This document shows positions 16,437 to 25,154 of a stretch of 64,000 bases of DNA, in pieces. The notes under the pieces were generated by a model. That model ran no database searches. It worked only from the letters and a program-made list of their open reading frames with translations, and was not told where the DNA came from. The stretch covers positions 4,774,001-4,838,000 of the forward strand of contig NZ_AP024109.1 in NCBI RefSeq assembly GCF_016591715.1, written 5' to 3'. The translations under genes were made by a program, and so were the position numbers. This DNA is from Mesorhizobium sp. J8 (GTDB lineage Bacteria > Pseudomonadota > Alphaproteobacteria > Rhizobiales > Rhizobiaceae). The first letter of the stretch is position 1. Each line of letters starts with the position of its first letter.

Positions 16437-17969
16437 ATGAAGCTTCGCAATGGGATTCTGGGACTGGCGCTCGGCCTTTTGATGGGCGGCGTCTCCCACT
16501 CGGCCTTCGCCGACGACGCGTCCACCTTCGTCTATGCCGATGCCGGCGAGCCGAGCACCATCGATCCGGCCAAGGCCAATGTGAACTGGGAGTTCACGGT
16601 CACCCGCAACATCTACGATCGCCTCGTCGACTTCGACCTCTCCGATCCGTCCAAATTGCTGCCGGCGCTGGCGACGGAATGGACGCAGGACGGCAAGGTC
16701 TGGACCTTCAAGCTGCGCGACGGCGTCACCTTCCACGACGGCACCGCCTTCGACGCCAACGACGTCAAGGCGACGCTCGACCGGCTGCTGAAGATCGGCC
16801 AGGGCCAGTCCTATCTGGTCGACGACATCGCCAGCGTCACCGTGGTCGATCCCAAGACCGTCAAGATCGAGACCAAGGCGCCGACCGTCTTCCTCGCCTC
16901 GAACCTCAGCCGCATCGAGATGCTGTCCGACGAGGACATCGCCAAGCACAAGGACGACCTCGGCCAGGCCTGGTTCAACGAGAACGCCAACGGGACCGGC
17001 CCCTACGAATTCGTGTCCTGGACGCGCGGCACGCAGATCGAGCTGAAGCGCAACGACAAATGGTGGGGCAAGTTCCCGGAAAAGCCCTTCGACCGCGTGC
17101 TCGACCGTTTCGTCACCGACGGCGCCAACCGCGCCCGTGGCCTTGAAGGCGGCGAGTTCGATCTCGCCAATTTCGTGCCGCTTGACGAGGCGCTGCGTAT
17201 CGGCACCAGCAGCGGCTTCCATCTCGTCGAAGGCAATAATCTGTGGGCCTGGCCGGCGATCTATCTCAACATGGATCTGGCGCCGACCAACAACAAGGAT
17301 TTCCGCGAGGCGCTGGTCAAGGCGTTCGACTACAACGCTATGGTGCAGTCCTTCCAGGGCAAGGCCGAAGTCGGCCGCGGCCCGGTCCCGTCCTGGTTCC
17401 CCGGCAGCCCGGAAAAGGAAGAGGCCGAGATCAAGACCGACCTCGACGGTGCCAAGGCAGCACTTGCCAAATCGGGGCTCGCCAACGCCAAGATGAAATG
17501 CTCGGTGCCCGCCGGTTTCCCGGAATTCCGCTTCGCCGCGACCGTGCTTCAATCCTCGGCCCAGCAGCTTGGCGTCACCGTCGAGATCGAGGAGCAGCCC
17601 TTCGTCGAGGCGATCACCGCCATCAAATCCGACAAGAGCAACTGCTTCGTGCTCGGCAACGCCAATCTGAGCCCATCCGACGCGACCAAGTTCTTCTCCG
17701 CGCACTATCTCAAGGGCGGCTTCTACAATTCCGGCAAATTCTTCGACCAGACGCTGCAGGACCTCGTGGCCAAGCTGCCGACGATTTCGGACGCCGCCGA
17801 GCGCGGCAAGCTGCTCAAGCAGGCGGCCGATATCGTGGTGGACTCCCACTACATCATCTGGACCGCGCGGCCGAAGACCGTTGTGCCCGAGCCTGATCGG
17901 ATCGGCGGCTACCGCATCGACCCGGCCGAGTACATCAACGCCCGCTTCTGGGAAATGTACAGCAAGTGA
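16437..17969 (+). CDS. ABC transporter substrate-binding protein, family 5 (peptide/opine/nickel type)
   Basis: A 510-aa periplasmic protein with a signal peptide (LGLALGLLMGG region, cleavage expected after AFA at about residue 24). The mature part begins with the SBP_bac_5 pattern, including GEPSTIDPAKAN, IYDRLVDFD, and WTFKLRDGVTFHDGTAF. Such proteins bind di- or oligopeptides, opines or some glycosides. A strong AAGGGGAG precedes the ATG. The gene starts an operon with two permeases and two ATPases. The cargo is probably the substrate of the lactonase, amidase-like and otn enzymes encoded around it, but this is an inference. Confidence 0.9.
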   Translation: MKLRNGILGLALGLLMGGVSHSAFADDASTFVYADAGEPSTIDPAKANVNWEFTVTRNIYDRLVDFDLSDPSKLLPALATEWTQDGKVWTFKLRDGVTFHDGTAFDANDVKATLDRLLKIGQGQSYLVDDIASVTVVDPKTVKIETKAPTVFLASNLSRIEMLSDEDIAKHKDDLGQAWFNENANGTGPYEFVSWTRGTQIELKRNDKWWGKFPEKPFDRVLDRFVTDGANRARGLEGGEFDLANFVPLDEALRIGTSSGFHLVEGNNLWAWPAIYLNMDLAPTNNKDFREALVKAFDYNAMVQSFQGKAEVGRGPVPSWFPGSPEKEEAEIKTDLDGAKAALAKSGLANAKMKCSVPAGFPEFRFAATVLQSSAQQLGVTVEIEEQPFVEAITAIKSDKSNCFVLGNANLSPSDATKFFSAHYLKGGFYNSGKFFDQTLQDLVAKLPTISDAAERGKLLKQAADIVVDSHYIIWTARPKTVVPEPDRIGGYRIDPAEYINARFWEMYSK

Positions 17970-17999
17970 CAGCGGGGTGAGCATGCGGACGGCACGGTT

Positions 18000-19013
18000 G
18001 TGATCGCCTTCCTGTTGAAGCGTCTGGTCTGGGGCCTTGTCGTCCTCATCGCCGTCGCGGTCATAACCTTCTTCCTCAGCCGCGTCGTTCCGGCCGACCC
18101 CGCGGCCTTCCTGGCAGGCCAGAACGCCTCCGAGGAGACCGTGCAGCGCATCCGCGTCGAGCACGGTCTCGACCGGCCGCTGCCGGAACAGTTCGCCTCC
18201 TATATGATCGGCCTCGCCAAGGGCGACCTCGGCGAGTCCATCCGCACGCGCCGCAGCGTCAGCACCGACCTCAAGCAGTATCTGCCAGCAACGCTTGAGC
18301 TCCTGGTCGTCAGCTTCGTTCTCTATCTGGTGGTCAGCTTCTCGCTGGCGGTGCTTGCCGCCCGCCGCCCCGGCGGCGCGGTGGACGGCGCGATCCGCCT
18401 CATCACCATGATCGGCACCGGCATCCCCGTGTTCTGGCTCGGCATGACGCTGCAGTTCTTCTTCTTCTACAAATTGCACTGGCTGCCGCTCGGCGCGCGC
18501 TTCCCCATCCGCGAGACGGCGCCGCCTGTGGTCAGCGGCTTCCTGCTGGTCGACTCCCTGCTGGCCGGCAGTCTCACGGCCTTTCTCGCCAGTCTGAAGC
18601 ATCTGACGCTTCCTGCCGCGACCATCGTCGTCAATCTGCTCGCGGTCGGCACGCGGCTGTCGCGCGCCGCCCTCATCCAGGAGCAAAGCCGGCTCTATGT
18701 GCGTACCGCCCGCGGCAAGGGCCTGTCGCCCAACCGCATCCTGTTCAAGCACATCTTGCGCAATGCGCTTTCGCCGATCCTGACGGCGACCACCATGCAG
18801 TTCGGCTACATGATCAGCTGGGTGATCCTGGTCGAGGTCATCTTCGACTGGCCCGGCATCGGCCTCTATGCCTACCAGTCCTTCCAGGTTTTCGACTATT
18901 CGCCGGTCATCGCGCTGGCAATCGTGTCGACGGCCGGCTTCGTGATCATCAACCTGGTGATGGACCTTCTCTATCCGGTGATCGATCCGCGCGTGCAGAG
19001 TGTCGGCTCATGA
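18000..19013 (+). CDS. ABC transporter permease, DppB-like
   Basis: A 337-aa inner membrane protein starting at GTG 18000; no ATG is available in frame after the previous stop. It has six predicted membrane spans, beginning with VWGLVVLIAVAVITFFLS, and the N-terminal segment ending in the GLDRPLPEQF region typical of DppB/OppB. The cytoplasmic loop RTARGKGLSPNRI matches the EAA motif that contacts the ATPase. It overlaps the next permease gene as ATGA. Confidence 0.9.
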   Translation: MIAFLLKRLVWGLVVLIAVAVITFFLSRVVPADPAAFLAGQNASEETVQRIRVEHGLDRPLPEQFASYMIGLAKGDLGESIRTRRSVSTDLKQYLPATLELLVVSFVLYLVVSFSLAVLAARRPGGAVDGAIRLITMIGTGIPVFWLGMTLQFFFFYKLHWLPLGARFPIRETAPPVVSGFLLVDSLLAGSLTAFLASLKHLTLPAATIVVNLLAVGTRLSRAALIQEQSRLYVRTARGKGLSPNRILFKHILRNALSPILTATTMQFGYMISWVILVEVIFDWPGIGLYAYQSFQVFDYSPVIALAIVSTAGFVIINLVMDLLYPVIDPRVQSVGS

Positions 19014-19846
19014 GTATTTCCACCCAGCCCGCGCGCCGGACCACCGCAAGACCGAAGGGCGTGCTCTTGCCGCTGGCGCTGCTGGTGCTGGTGATCCTTG
19101 CCGCCTTCACCCTTCTGCCCGGCCTGATCGCGCCGCACGATCCGATCGCGCTTGCCATGGCCGACCGGCTGAAACCACCGAGTCTCACGCATATCTTCGG
19201 CACGGACGAGGGCGGCCGCGATGTCTTTTCGCGCATCGTCTACGGCACCCGATATTCGCTAGGCGTGGCGACCGCCATCGTCTTTGCCTCGGCTTTGTTC
19301 GGCGTGGTCTATGGCGCGGTCTCCGGCATGGCGCGCCAGGGCATCGACAATCTGATGATGCGCATCGTCGACCTGTTCTTCGGTTTCCCCGCGCTGGTGC
19401 TGGCGCTGGCCGTCGCAGCCTCGATCGGCCGCGGCCTCGACAGCGTGGCGCTTTCGCTCGCCATCATCTGGTGGCCTGGCTATGCGCGGCTGGTGCGCGG
19501 CGAGGTGCTGCGCCTGCGCGAGCGGCCGCATGTCGAGGCCGCCCGCGCGCTCGGCGTCTCCGAGATGACCATCCTGCGCCGCCACATCATCCCCTTCGTT
19601 GTCCAGGAGGTGAATGTGCGCGTCACCACCGACATCGGCTACGCGCTGGTCGCCGTCACCGCCCTTTCCTTCCTCGGCCTCGGCGCCAATTCGCCGACGC
19701 CGGAATGGGGCCTGCTGATCCGCGACTCGCGCCCCTATTTCGGCTCCGCCTGGTGGTATCTGGTCTTTCCCGGCACCATGATCATGCTGACCGCCACCGC
19801 CTTCTCGCTGATCGGCGACGCACTCGCGTCGAGGCGGGCCGCATGA
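19010..19846 (+). CDS. ABC transporter permease, DppC-like
   Basis: A 278-aa inner membrane protein, the second pore subunit. The periplasmic N-terminal loop contains HIFGTDEGGRDVFSRIVYG, the DppC hallmark, and the EAA loop is EAARALGVSEMTILRRHI. About six membrane spans are visible. The start overlaps the preceding stop (ATGA) and the stop overlaps the following ATPase start (ATGA), so three genes are translationally coupled. Confidence 0.9.
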   Translation: MSISTQPARRTTARPKGVLLPLALLVLVILAAFTLLPGLIAPHDPIALAMADRLKPPSLTHIFGTDEGGRDVFSRIVYGTRYSLGVATAIVFASALFGVVYGAVSGMARQGIDNLMMRIVDLFFGFPALVLALAVAASIGRGLDSVALSLAIIWWPGYARLVRGEVLRLRERPHVEAARALGVSEMTILRRHIIPFVVQEVNVRVTTDIGYALVAVTALSFLGLGANSPTPEWGLLIRDSRPYFGSAWWYLVFPGTMIMLTATAFSLIGDALASRRAA

Positions 19847-20829
19847 TCCTGTCGGTCCGCGACTTCGCAATCGGCTTCCAGCGCGCGGGCCAGAGCCTTG
19901 TCGCGGTAGACGGCATTTCCTTCGATGTCGCCGAGGGCGAGACCTTCGTCATCATCGGCGAGTCCGGCTCGGGCAAGTCGCTGACCGGGATGTCGATCGC
20001 GGGCCTCCAGCCGCCCACCGCCTTCGTCTCCGGCTCGATCCGTTTCAAGGACCGCGAGATGCTGAAGCGGCCCGATGCCGAATTGCGCAAGCTGCGCGGC
20101 CCGGAGATCGGCCTGATCTACCAGGACCCGCTGAGCTCGCTGAACCCGGTCTGGCCGGTCGGCGACCAGATCGCCGAGACGCTGACCGCGCACGGCCTTG
20201 CCGGCCGCGCCGAGGCAAGAAGGCGCGCCGTGGAAATGCTGGAGCGCGTGCGCATTCCCGACCCGCGCCGCGTCGCCTCCGCCTATCCGCACGAGATCAG
20301 CGGCGGCATGCGGCAGCGCGCCATGATCGCGATGGCGCTGGCCGCCGGCCCGAGCCTGCTGATCGCCGACGAGCCGACGACGGCGCTCGACGTCACCATC
20401 AAGGCGCAGATGCTGGAGCTGCTTGCCGAACTGAAGCGCGAGCTTTCGCTGACGATCATCCTGATCACCCACGACATGGGCGTGGTCGCGGAGGTAGCCG
20501 ACCGGATCCTCGTGCTCTATGCCGGCCGCATCGCCGAGGTCGGGCCAGCCGACGCCATCATGCTGCAGCCCTCGCATCCCTACACGGCGGCGCTGATGAC
20601 CAGCGCCATGATCTCGCAGACGCCCGCCAAGCAGGAGCTCAACGCCATCGTCGGCGGCGCCCCCGGGCTAGGCGCCTTCCCGTCGGGATGCCGCTTCCAT
20701 CCGCGCTGCCCTCGCGCACAGGACGACTGCAGGGCCATCGAGCCGACGCGGCGCAAATTCGGCGCAGCGGAGCTTGCCTGCCATCATCCGATCGAGGCGG
20801 CGATGCCTCTCCATGTCGCGAGGAGCTGA
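19843..20829 (+). CDS. ABC transporter ATP-binding protein, DppD-like
   Basis: A 328-aa ATPase. Walker A is GESGSGKS, the Q-loop [10 protein letters not shown], the signature [15 protein letters not shown], Walker [13 protein letters not shown] and the switch ITHDMG. The C-terminal oligopeptide-transporter extension contains [15 protein letters not shown], the Cys-rich patch of this family. The reading frame is open upstream, but the ATG at 19843 overlaps the permease stop and gives the normal N-terminus. Confidence 0.92.
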   Translation: MILSVRDFAIGFQRAGQSLVAVDGISFDVAEGETFVIIGESGSGKSLTGMSIAGLQPPTAFVSGSIRFKDREMLKRPDAELRKLRGPEIGLIYQDPLSSLNPVWPVGDQIAETLTAHGLAGRAEARRRAVEMLERVRIPDPRRVASAYPHEISGGMRQRAMIAMALAAGPSLLIADEPTTALDVTIKAQMLELLAELKRELSLTIILITHDMGVVAEVADRILVLYAGRIAEVGPADAIMLQPSHPYTAALMTSAMISQTPAKQELNAIVGGAPGLGAFPSGCRFHPRCPRAQDDCRAIEPTRRKFGAAELACHHPIEAAMPLHVARS

Positions 20830-20831
20830 CC

Positions 20832-21851
20832 ATGGCGCTTCTCGAGCTCAATACTGTCTCGAAGACCTTCTCGCAGCGCCGCGGCGGCCGCGCCGTGCAG
20901 GCGGTGGCCGGTGTTTCGCTCACCGTGGGCAAGGGAGAAACGTTGGGGCTGGTGGGCGAGAGTGGATGCGGTAAGTCCACTCTTGCCCGACTGGCGCTCA
21001 AGCTGGTCGACGTGACGGACGGGCGCGTGCGCTTCGACGGCGTCGACGTGACCGGCTTCGCCGGCCGTCGCATGCTGCCGATCCGCCGTCGCCTGCAGGC
21101 CGTGTTCCAGGATCCGCTCGCCTCACTCAACGCGCGCATGACCATTGCCGAAGTGATGCGTGAGCCGTTCGATACGCATGGCGTCAAGCTTGGCGCCGGG
21201 CTCGAGACGCGCATTCGCGAGCTTCTCTCCTTCGTCGGATTGGAGAACATCGACATCCAAAAGCTGCCCGGCCAATTTTCCGGCGGCCAGCTGCAGCGCA
21301 TCGCCATCGCAAGGGCGCTGGCGCTCGAACCGGAAATCATCGTTGCCGACGAGCCGACCTCCGCGCTCGATCCGTCGATCCAGGCGCAGATCGTCAACCT
21401 GATGCTGCAGATCCAGCGCAAGCGCGGCATCTCCTACCTGATCATCTCGCATGACCTCGACGTGATCGGCCATGTCGCCGACCGCATCGCGGTTATGTAT
21501 CTCGGCACCATCATCGAACAGGGCACGGCCGACGAGATCATGCGACAACCGCTGCATCCTTACACGCAGGCGCTCTTGTCGGCCGCGCCGACGCTTGCCG
21601 CGCGTCGCCAGGTCGGCTGGAAGCGTATCATGCTCACCGGCGATCCGCCCAATCCAGCCGACGTGCCACCCGGCTGCAGGTTTCATCCGCGCTGCCATTT
21701 GGCCCGCGACATCTGCCGGGAAAAAGTGCCGCCGCTGCGCGCCATGCCCGGCACCGGCCAGATGGTGGCCTGCCACCTCGCGCCCGACGAGACGGCGCGC
21801 ACCGGCGCCGAGGTCGGACGCGCGCGGCGTGGGCTGGCTGTGGCAGGTTAG
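20832..21851 (+). CDS. ABC transporter ATP-binding protein, DppF-like
   Basis: A 339-aa ATPase, partner of the preceding one. Walker A is GESGCGKST, the Q-loop FQDPLASLNARM, the signature FSGGQLQRIAIARAL, Walker B IIVADEPTSALD and the switch ISHDLD. The Cys-rich C-terminal patch is [15 protein letters not shown]. The ATG at 20832 follows GGAGCTGACC and lies two bases after the previous stop. With the other subunits it completes a full Dpp/Opp importer. Confidence 0.92.
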   Translation: MALLELNTVSKTFSQRRGGRAVQAVAGVSLTVGKGETLGLVGESGCGKSTLARLALKLVDVTDGRVRFDGVDVTGFAGRRMLPIRRRLQAVFQDPLASLNARMTIAEVMREPFDTHGVKLGAGLETRIRELLSFVGLENIDIQKLPGQFSGGQLQRIAIARALALEPEIIVADEPTSALDPSIQAQIVNLMLQIQRKRGISYLIISHDLDVIGHVADRIAVMYLGTIIEQGTADEIMRQPLHPYTQALLSAAPTLAARRQVGWKRIMLTGDPPNPADVPPGCRFHPRCHLARDICREKVPPLRAMPGTGQMVACHLAPDETARTGAEVGRARRGLAVAG

Positions 21852-21874
21852 AAGCACACCGAAGGGAGGGAGCA

Positions 21875-22720
21875 ATGAAACGGTCGAAGGAAATCCATGT
21901 GACGGGCCTGGGCTTTCCGGAGGGACCGGTGGCGCTTCCGGACGGTTCGATCGCCTTCGTCGACCTGCTGCACGCCAAGGTCCGCACCTTCAAGGACGGC
22001 GCCGTGCGCGAGTTGGCAACGCTGCCCGGCGCGCCGAACGGCATGCGGCTCGGCCCCGACGGCGCGCTCTACATCTGCAACAATGGCGGCCTCGCGCCGG
22101 AATCGTTGGAGAAGCTGCATTTCGCCGAGCCGATGATCCCCGGCTGCATCCAGCGCCTGCGGCTCGATGGCCGCTGGGAGAATTTTGCCGACCAGTTGCC
22201 CGGCGCAAAGCCTTCGCGGCCGAACGACTTGATCTTCACACCCCAGGGCGAGATCGTCTTCACCGATCCGCAGAACTGGGAGGTGCTCGGCGCCGACGGC
22301 CCGGCCTACCATGGCGGGCAGTTGCTTGCGGCGGGACGGGACGGGAAGGTCTGTGCGCTGGCCAAGATGACCGGCTTCCCCAACGGGCTGGTGTTCCATC
22401 CCGACGGCTCGCTGATCGTCGGCATCACCATGGAGCATCGTCTGCTGCGCTTCGACTGGAACGGCGGCAGCGTCGGCGCGATGACCGAATGGGTTCGTTT
22501 CGACGGCCGCTTCAATCCCGACGGCATGGTCTTCCATGACGGCCTGCTCTACGTCACCGGCAGCACCGGCGACCGGGTCGCAATCATCGACGCCACAGGC
22601 CGGCTCGTCGAAATGATCGATTGCGGCCAAGGCAGCGACCCGACCAATTGCTGCGTCCATCACGGCCGGCTCTGGGTGACGCTCGGCCTGCCCGGCCAGC
22701 TCGTCTCCTACGCTCTTTGA
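21875..22720 (+). CDS. SMP-30/gluconolactonase/LRE family protein (sugar lactonase-like)
   Basis: A 281-aa six-bladed beta-propeller. The metal-binding Glu is in LGFPEGPVALPDG, and further conserved positions are in NGMRLGPDGALYICNNGG, RPNDLIFTPQGEIVFTD and FNPDGMVFHDG. Family members hydrolyse aldonolactones or related lactones in a Ca or Zn-dependent reaction. A strong GGGAGGG precedes ATG 21875. It follows the transporter operon by 23 bp, so it is probably co-transcribed. A lactonase fits a pathway that makes a sugar acid for OtnK. Confidence 0.85.
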   Translation: MKRSKEIHVTGLGFPEGPVALPDGSIAFVDLLHAKVRTFKDGAVRELATLPGAPNGMRLGPDGALYICNNGGLAPESLEKLHFAEPMIPGCIQRLRLDGRWENFADQLPGAKPSRPNDLIFTPQGEIVFTDPQNWEVLGADGPAYHGGQLLAAGRDGKVCALAKMTGFPNGLVFHPDGSLIVGITMEHRLLRFDWNGGSVGAMTEWVRFDGRFNPDGMVFHDGLLYVTGSTGDRVAIIDATGRLVEMIDCGQGSDPTNCCVHHGRLWVTLGLPGQLVSYAL

Positions 22721-22757
22721 CCAACGCCTCTCAGACCATCATCGAACGAGTAAGCCC

Positions 22758-24425
22758 ATGTCCCGTGAAGACGATTTCGTTCCGCCCGAACTCGGCCCCG
22801 TCAACATCCGCCCTCGCAAGGCCTGGGCCATGTCCGCCGACGAGCATTGGCACTCCAATCCCTGGTACGAAGCGCCGCGCGGCGACCCTGCTCTGCCCGA
22901 GGTCTATACCTACACTGACACGATGTCCTACGATCCGGGCGACGAGGTCGTCTTTCACTCCTCGACAACCGCGCCACAATGGACGCTGGAAATCTACCGC
23001 GACGGCTATCGGCCGGAGACCGTGCACAAGGTCGAGGGCATCGCCGGCGTCTTCGCGCCGACGCCTGCGGATGCCTACAGCGCCGGCTGCGGGTGGCCCG
23101 TCAGCCACCGCTGGCGCCTGCCGGCCGATCTGCGCTCGGGCTTCTACCGTGTCGTCTCGACCTGCGCCCGCGCCAATGGCGGCAAGTTCGTCCAGCATCA
23201 TTTCTTCGTTGTGCGGCCGACAGCGGCGACGCGCCGCGCGAAGATCCTGATGATCCTGCCGACCGGCACCTGGACCGCCTATAATGATTTCGGCGGCGCC
23301 AACCACTATTTCGGCGTTGCCGGTCGGGGCAACGACCAGCCCTCGCCCGTGCTTTCGCTCGAGCGCCCATGGACCCGCGGCATCGTCTGGCTGCCGCCTG
23401 GAGCGCCGCGCATCTGCGCCGATCCGCTGCCGGAGTTCGGCGACGCGCCGCGCTACCCTATGAAGGAATGGGCCTACGCCAATGGTTTCGGCCAATATTA
23501 CGCCGCCGCCGGCTGGGCGCAGTTCGACCGCCACTTCGTGCTGTGGGCGGAGAAGGAAGGTTACGAGCTCGACATGATCACGCAGACCGACCTGCACTAC
23601 AGGCCGGAGCTGCTCGATGCCTATCCGTGCGTGACCATTATTGGCCATGACGAATACTGGACCCACGAGATGCGGCTGGCGATCGAAGCCTATGTCGAAC
23701 GCGGCGGCAGGCTAGCGCGCTTCGGCGCCAACTTCCTCTGGCAGATCCGCCTGGAGGACGACGGCAAGCGCCAGATCTGCCACAAGTTCAACGCCATCAA
23801 CAACGATCCTGTCGCCGGCACCGACAAGGCGCATCTGCTGTCGACCGCCTGGGAAGACAAAGACGTCGCATGGCCGGGCGCCTCGACGGTCGGCGTCAAT
23901 GGACTGCATGGGCTCTATGCATCCTGGGGCGGCTTCGCGCCGCACGGCCAGAAAGGCTTCACCGTCTACAGGCCCGAGCATTGGGCGTTTGCCCGCACCG
24001 GGTTGCACTATGCCGACATCTTCGGCGACAAGGAGCGCATCTTTGCCTACGAGGTCGACGGCCTCGACTACACGTTCCGGCATGGCCTCCCCTACCCTGT
24101 CCCGGTCGACGGTCAGCCGGAAACAATCGAGATCCTCGCCATGGCGCCGGCGGTGCTTGCCGAGGACGAGCCGGACGGCGAAGGCTTCCGCTACTACGTC
24201 CGCGGCAGCGACCACGAAGGACTGGTGAAATGCGTCACCGGCGAGGTGACGCCGGAAGGACTTGCCCGCTACAAATACGGTGCCGGCATGATGGTTCACA
24301 TGACGCGCGGCAAGGGCGAGGTGCTGACTGCCGCGACATGCGAGTGGGTCATGGGCCTCAAGCGCGGCGACCGCTTCACCGAGCAGATCACCCGCAACGT
24401 GCTTGATCGGTTCACAAACGCATGA
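22758..24425 (+). CDS. N,N-dimethylformamidase beta-subunit-like protein
   Basis: A 555-aa protein resembling the large subunit of N,N-dimethylformamidase, an iron enzyme that hydrolyses amides. Family traits include an N-terminal beta-sandwich region (YDPGDEVVFHSSTTAPQ, then the YRDGYRPE segment) and the C-terminal glutamine-amidotransferase-like core with LPTGTWTAYNDFGG, TIIGHDEYWTHEMR and RGGRLARFGANFLW. The iron of the known enzyme is held by two Tyr and one Glu; I cannot assign them here with certainty. No small alpha-subunit gene is next to it. It is the last gene of the transporter operon. Its likely role is hydrolysis of an amide or related bond in the imported compound. Confidence 0.7.
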   Translation: MSREDDFVPPELGPVNIRPRKAWAMSADEHWHSNPWYEAPRGDPALPEVYTYTDTMSYDPGDEVVFHSSTTAPQWTLEIYRDGYRPETVHKVEGIAGVFAPTPADAYSAGCGWPVSHRWRLPADLRSGFYRVVSTCARANGGKFVQHHFFVVRPTAATRRAKILMILPTGTWTAYNDFGGANHYFGVAGRGNDQPSPVLSLERPWTRGIVWLPPGAPRICADPLPEFGDAPRYPMKEWAYANGFGQYYAAAGWAQFDRHFVLWAEKEGYELDMITQTDLHYRPELLDAYPCVTIIGHDEYWTHEMRLAIEAYVERGGRLARFGANFLWQIRLEDDGKRQICHKFNAINNDPVAGTDKAHLLSTAWEDKDVAWPGASTVGVNGLHGLYASWGGFAPHGQKGFTVYRPEHWAFARTGLHYADIFGDKERIFAYEVDGLDYTFRHGLPYPVPVDGQPETIEILAMAPAVLAEDEPDGEGFRYYVRGSDHEGLVKCVTGEVTPEGLARYKYGAGMMVHMTRGKGEVLTAATCEWVMGLKRGDRFTEQITRNVLDRFTNA

Positions 24426-24467
24426 CGTTCGAGCGCGCATTCCAACTCGATGGATGACCGATTTGGA

Positions 24468-24510
24468 CCGGAAGCGGACCTTGGCGCCTCGTTGACGAGG
24501 ACGCTTCCGG
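24468..24510 (+). terminator. Nested stem-loop after the amidase-like gene
   Basis: A perfect outer stem CCGGAAGCG / CGCTTCCGG (24468-24476 with 24502-24510) encloses a perfect inner stem CCTCG / CGAGG with a TTGA loop. It follows the stop at 24425 and would end the operon. There is no U-tract after it, so a Rho-independent role is uncertain. Confidence 0.45.
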
Positions 24511-24609
24511 AAAGCCGATCAAAACAATTCCCAAACGGACGAAACAATAACTCCGGTAGCGTGTTCTGCCTTCGATGGGCGTGTGGGCATTTCCCATCTG
24601 GAGGCGATG

Positions 24610-25047
24610 ATGAGCGCTAATGGCCTCGACGTTTTCGACAAGACGATACAGACCACCAATATCTGGCTGAAGGAGATCATGGATGATCTTGGGCCCGATC
24701 GGCAGTTGGCATGGCATACCCTCGGCGTCGTGCTGCGGACCTTGCGCGACAGGCTGCCGCCGGACCTGGGAGCCAATCTCGCCGCCGAGTTGCCGCTCCT
24801 GATTCGCGGAGCCTATTACGATCAGTACAATCCGTCCAATCAGCCAAGCCGCGACCGGTCCATCGACGAGTTTCTGGACCCAGTTGCGGATGGATTGAAG
24901 GCCGCGCGGCCGGTCGATCCCGGCGATGCCGCGCGCGCGGTTTTCAAGACACTTGTCCATCATGTCGATCTCGGCCAATCGGCCAAGGTGCGCGACGCCC
25001 TGCCCAGCGACATTCAGACGCTTTGGCCGGGCAGCGTGGGTGCATAG
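24610..25047 (+). CDS. DUF2267 domain protein
   Basis: A 145-aa protein of the DUF2267 family: an alpha-helical repeat domain of unknown function. Visible are TIQTTNIWLKEIMDDLG, the hallmark AWHTLGVVLRTLRDRLP and a C-terminal second half with ARAVFKTLVHHVDLGQ. The ATG at 24610 is preferred over 24607 and the GTG at 24583 because GGAGG then lies five bases upstream. Such proteins often occur with stress or anaerobic-metabolism genes such as phosphoketolase and acetate kinase, as here, but no activity is known. Confidence 0.8.
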   Translation: MSANGLDVFDKTIQTTNIWLKEIMDDLGPDRQLAWHTLGVVLRTLRDRLPPDLGANLAAELPLLIRGAYYDQYNPSNQPSRDRSIDEFLDPVADGLKAARPVDPGDAARAVFKTLVHHVDLGQSAKVRDALPSDIQTLWPGSVGA

Positions 25048-25154
25048 GCGGACGCCGGAAGGAAATGATGGCCCTCTCGGATTTGGATTGCGAATGATCA
25101 CGCCGAATATGCCGGGGACGATGTTGATGGCGCCCCGCCTGGGGACATATGCGG

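Noticed and set aside
16404..18752. 782-aa open frame on the minus strand
   Set aside because: It is the antisense shadow of the binding protein and permease genes; its composition (His, Asp, Gly, Arg rich) and lack of domains are typical of high-GC mirror frames.
24610..25047. DUF2267 protein as part of the amidase-like operon
   Set aside because: A nested stem-loop and 184 bp separate it from the operon, and DUF2267 genes more often go with stress or fermentation genes, as the following ackA/phosphoketolase suggests.
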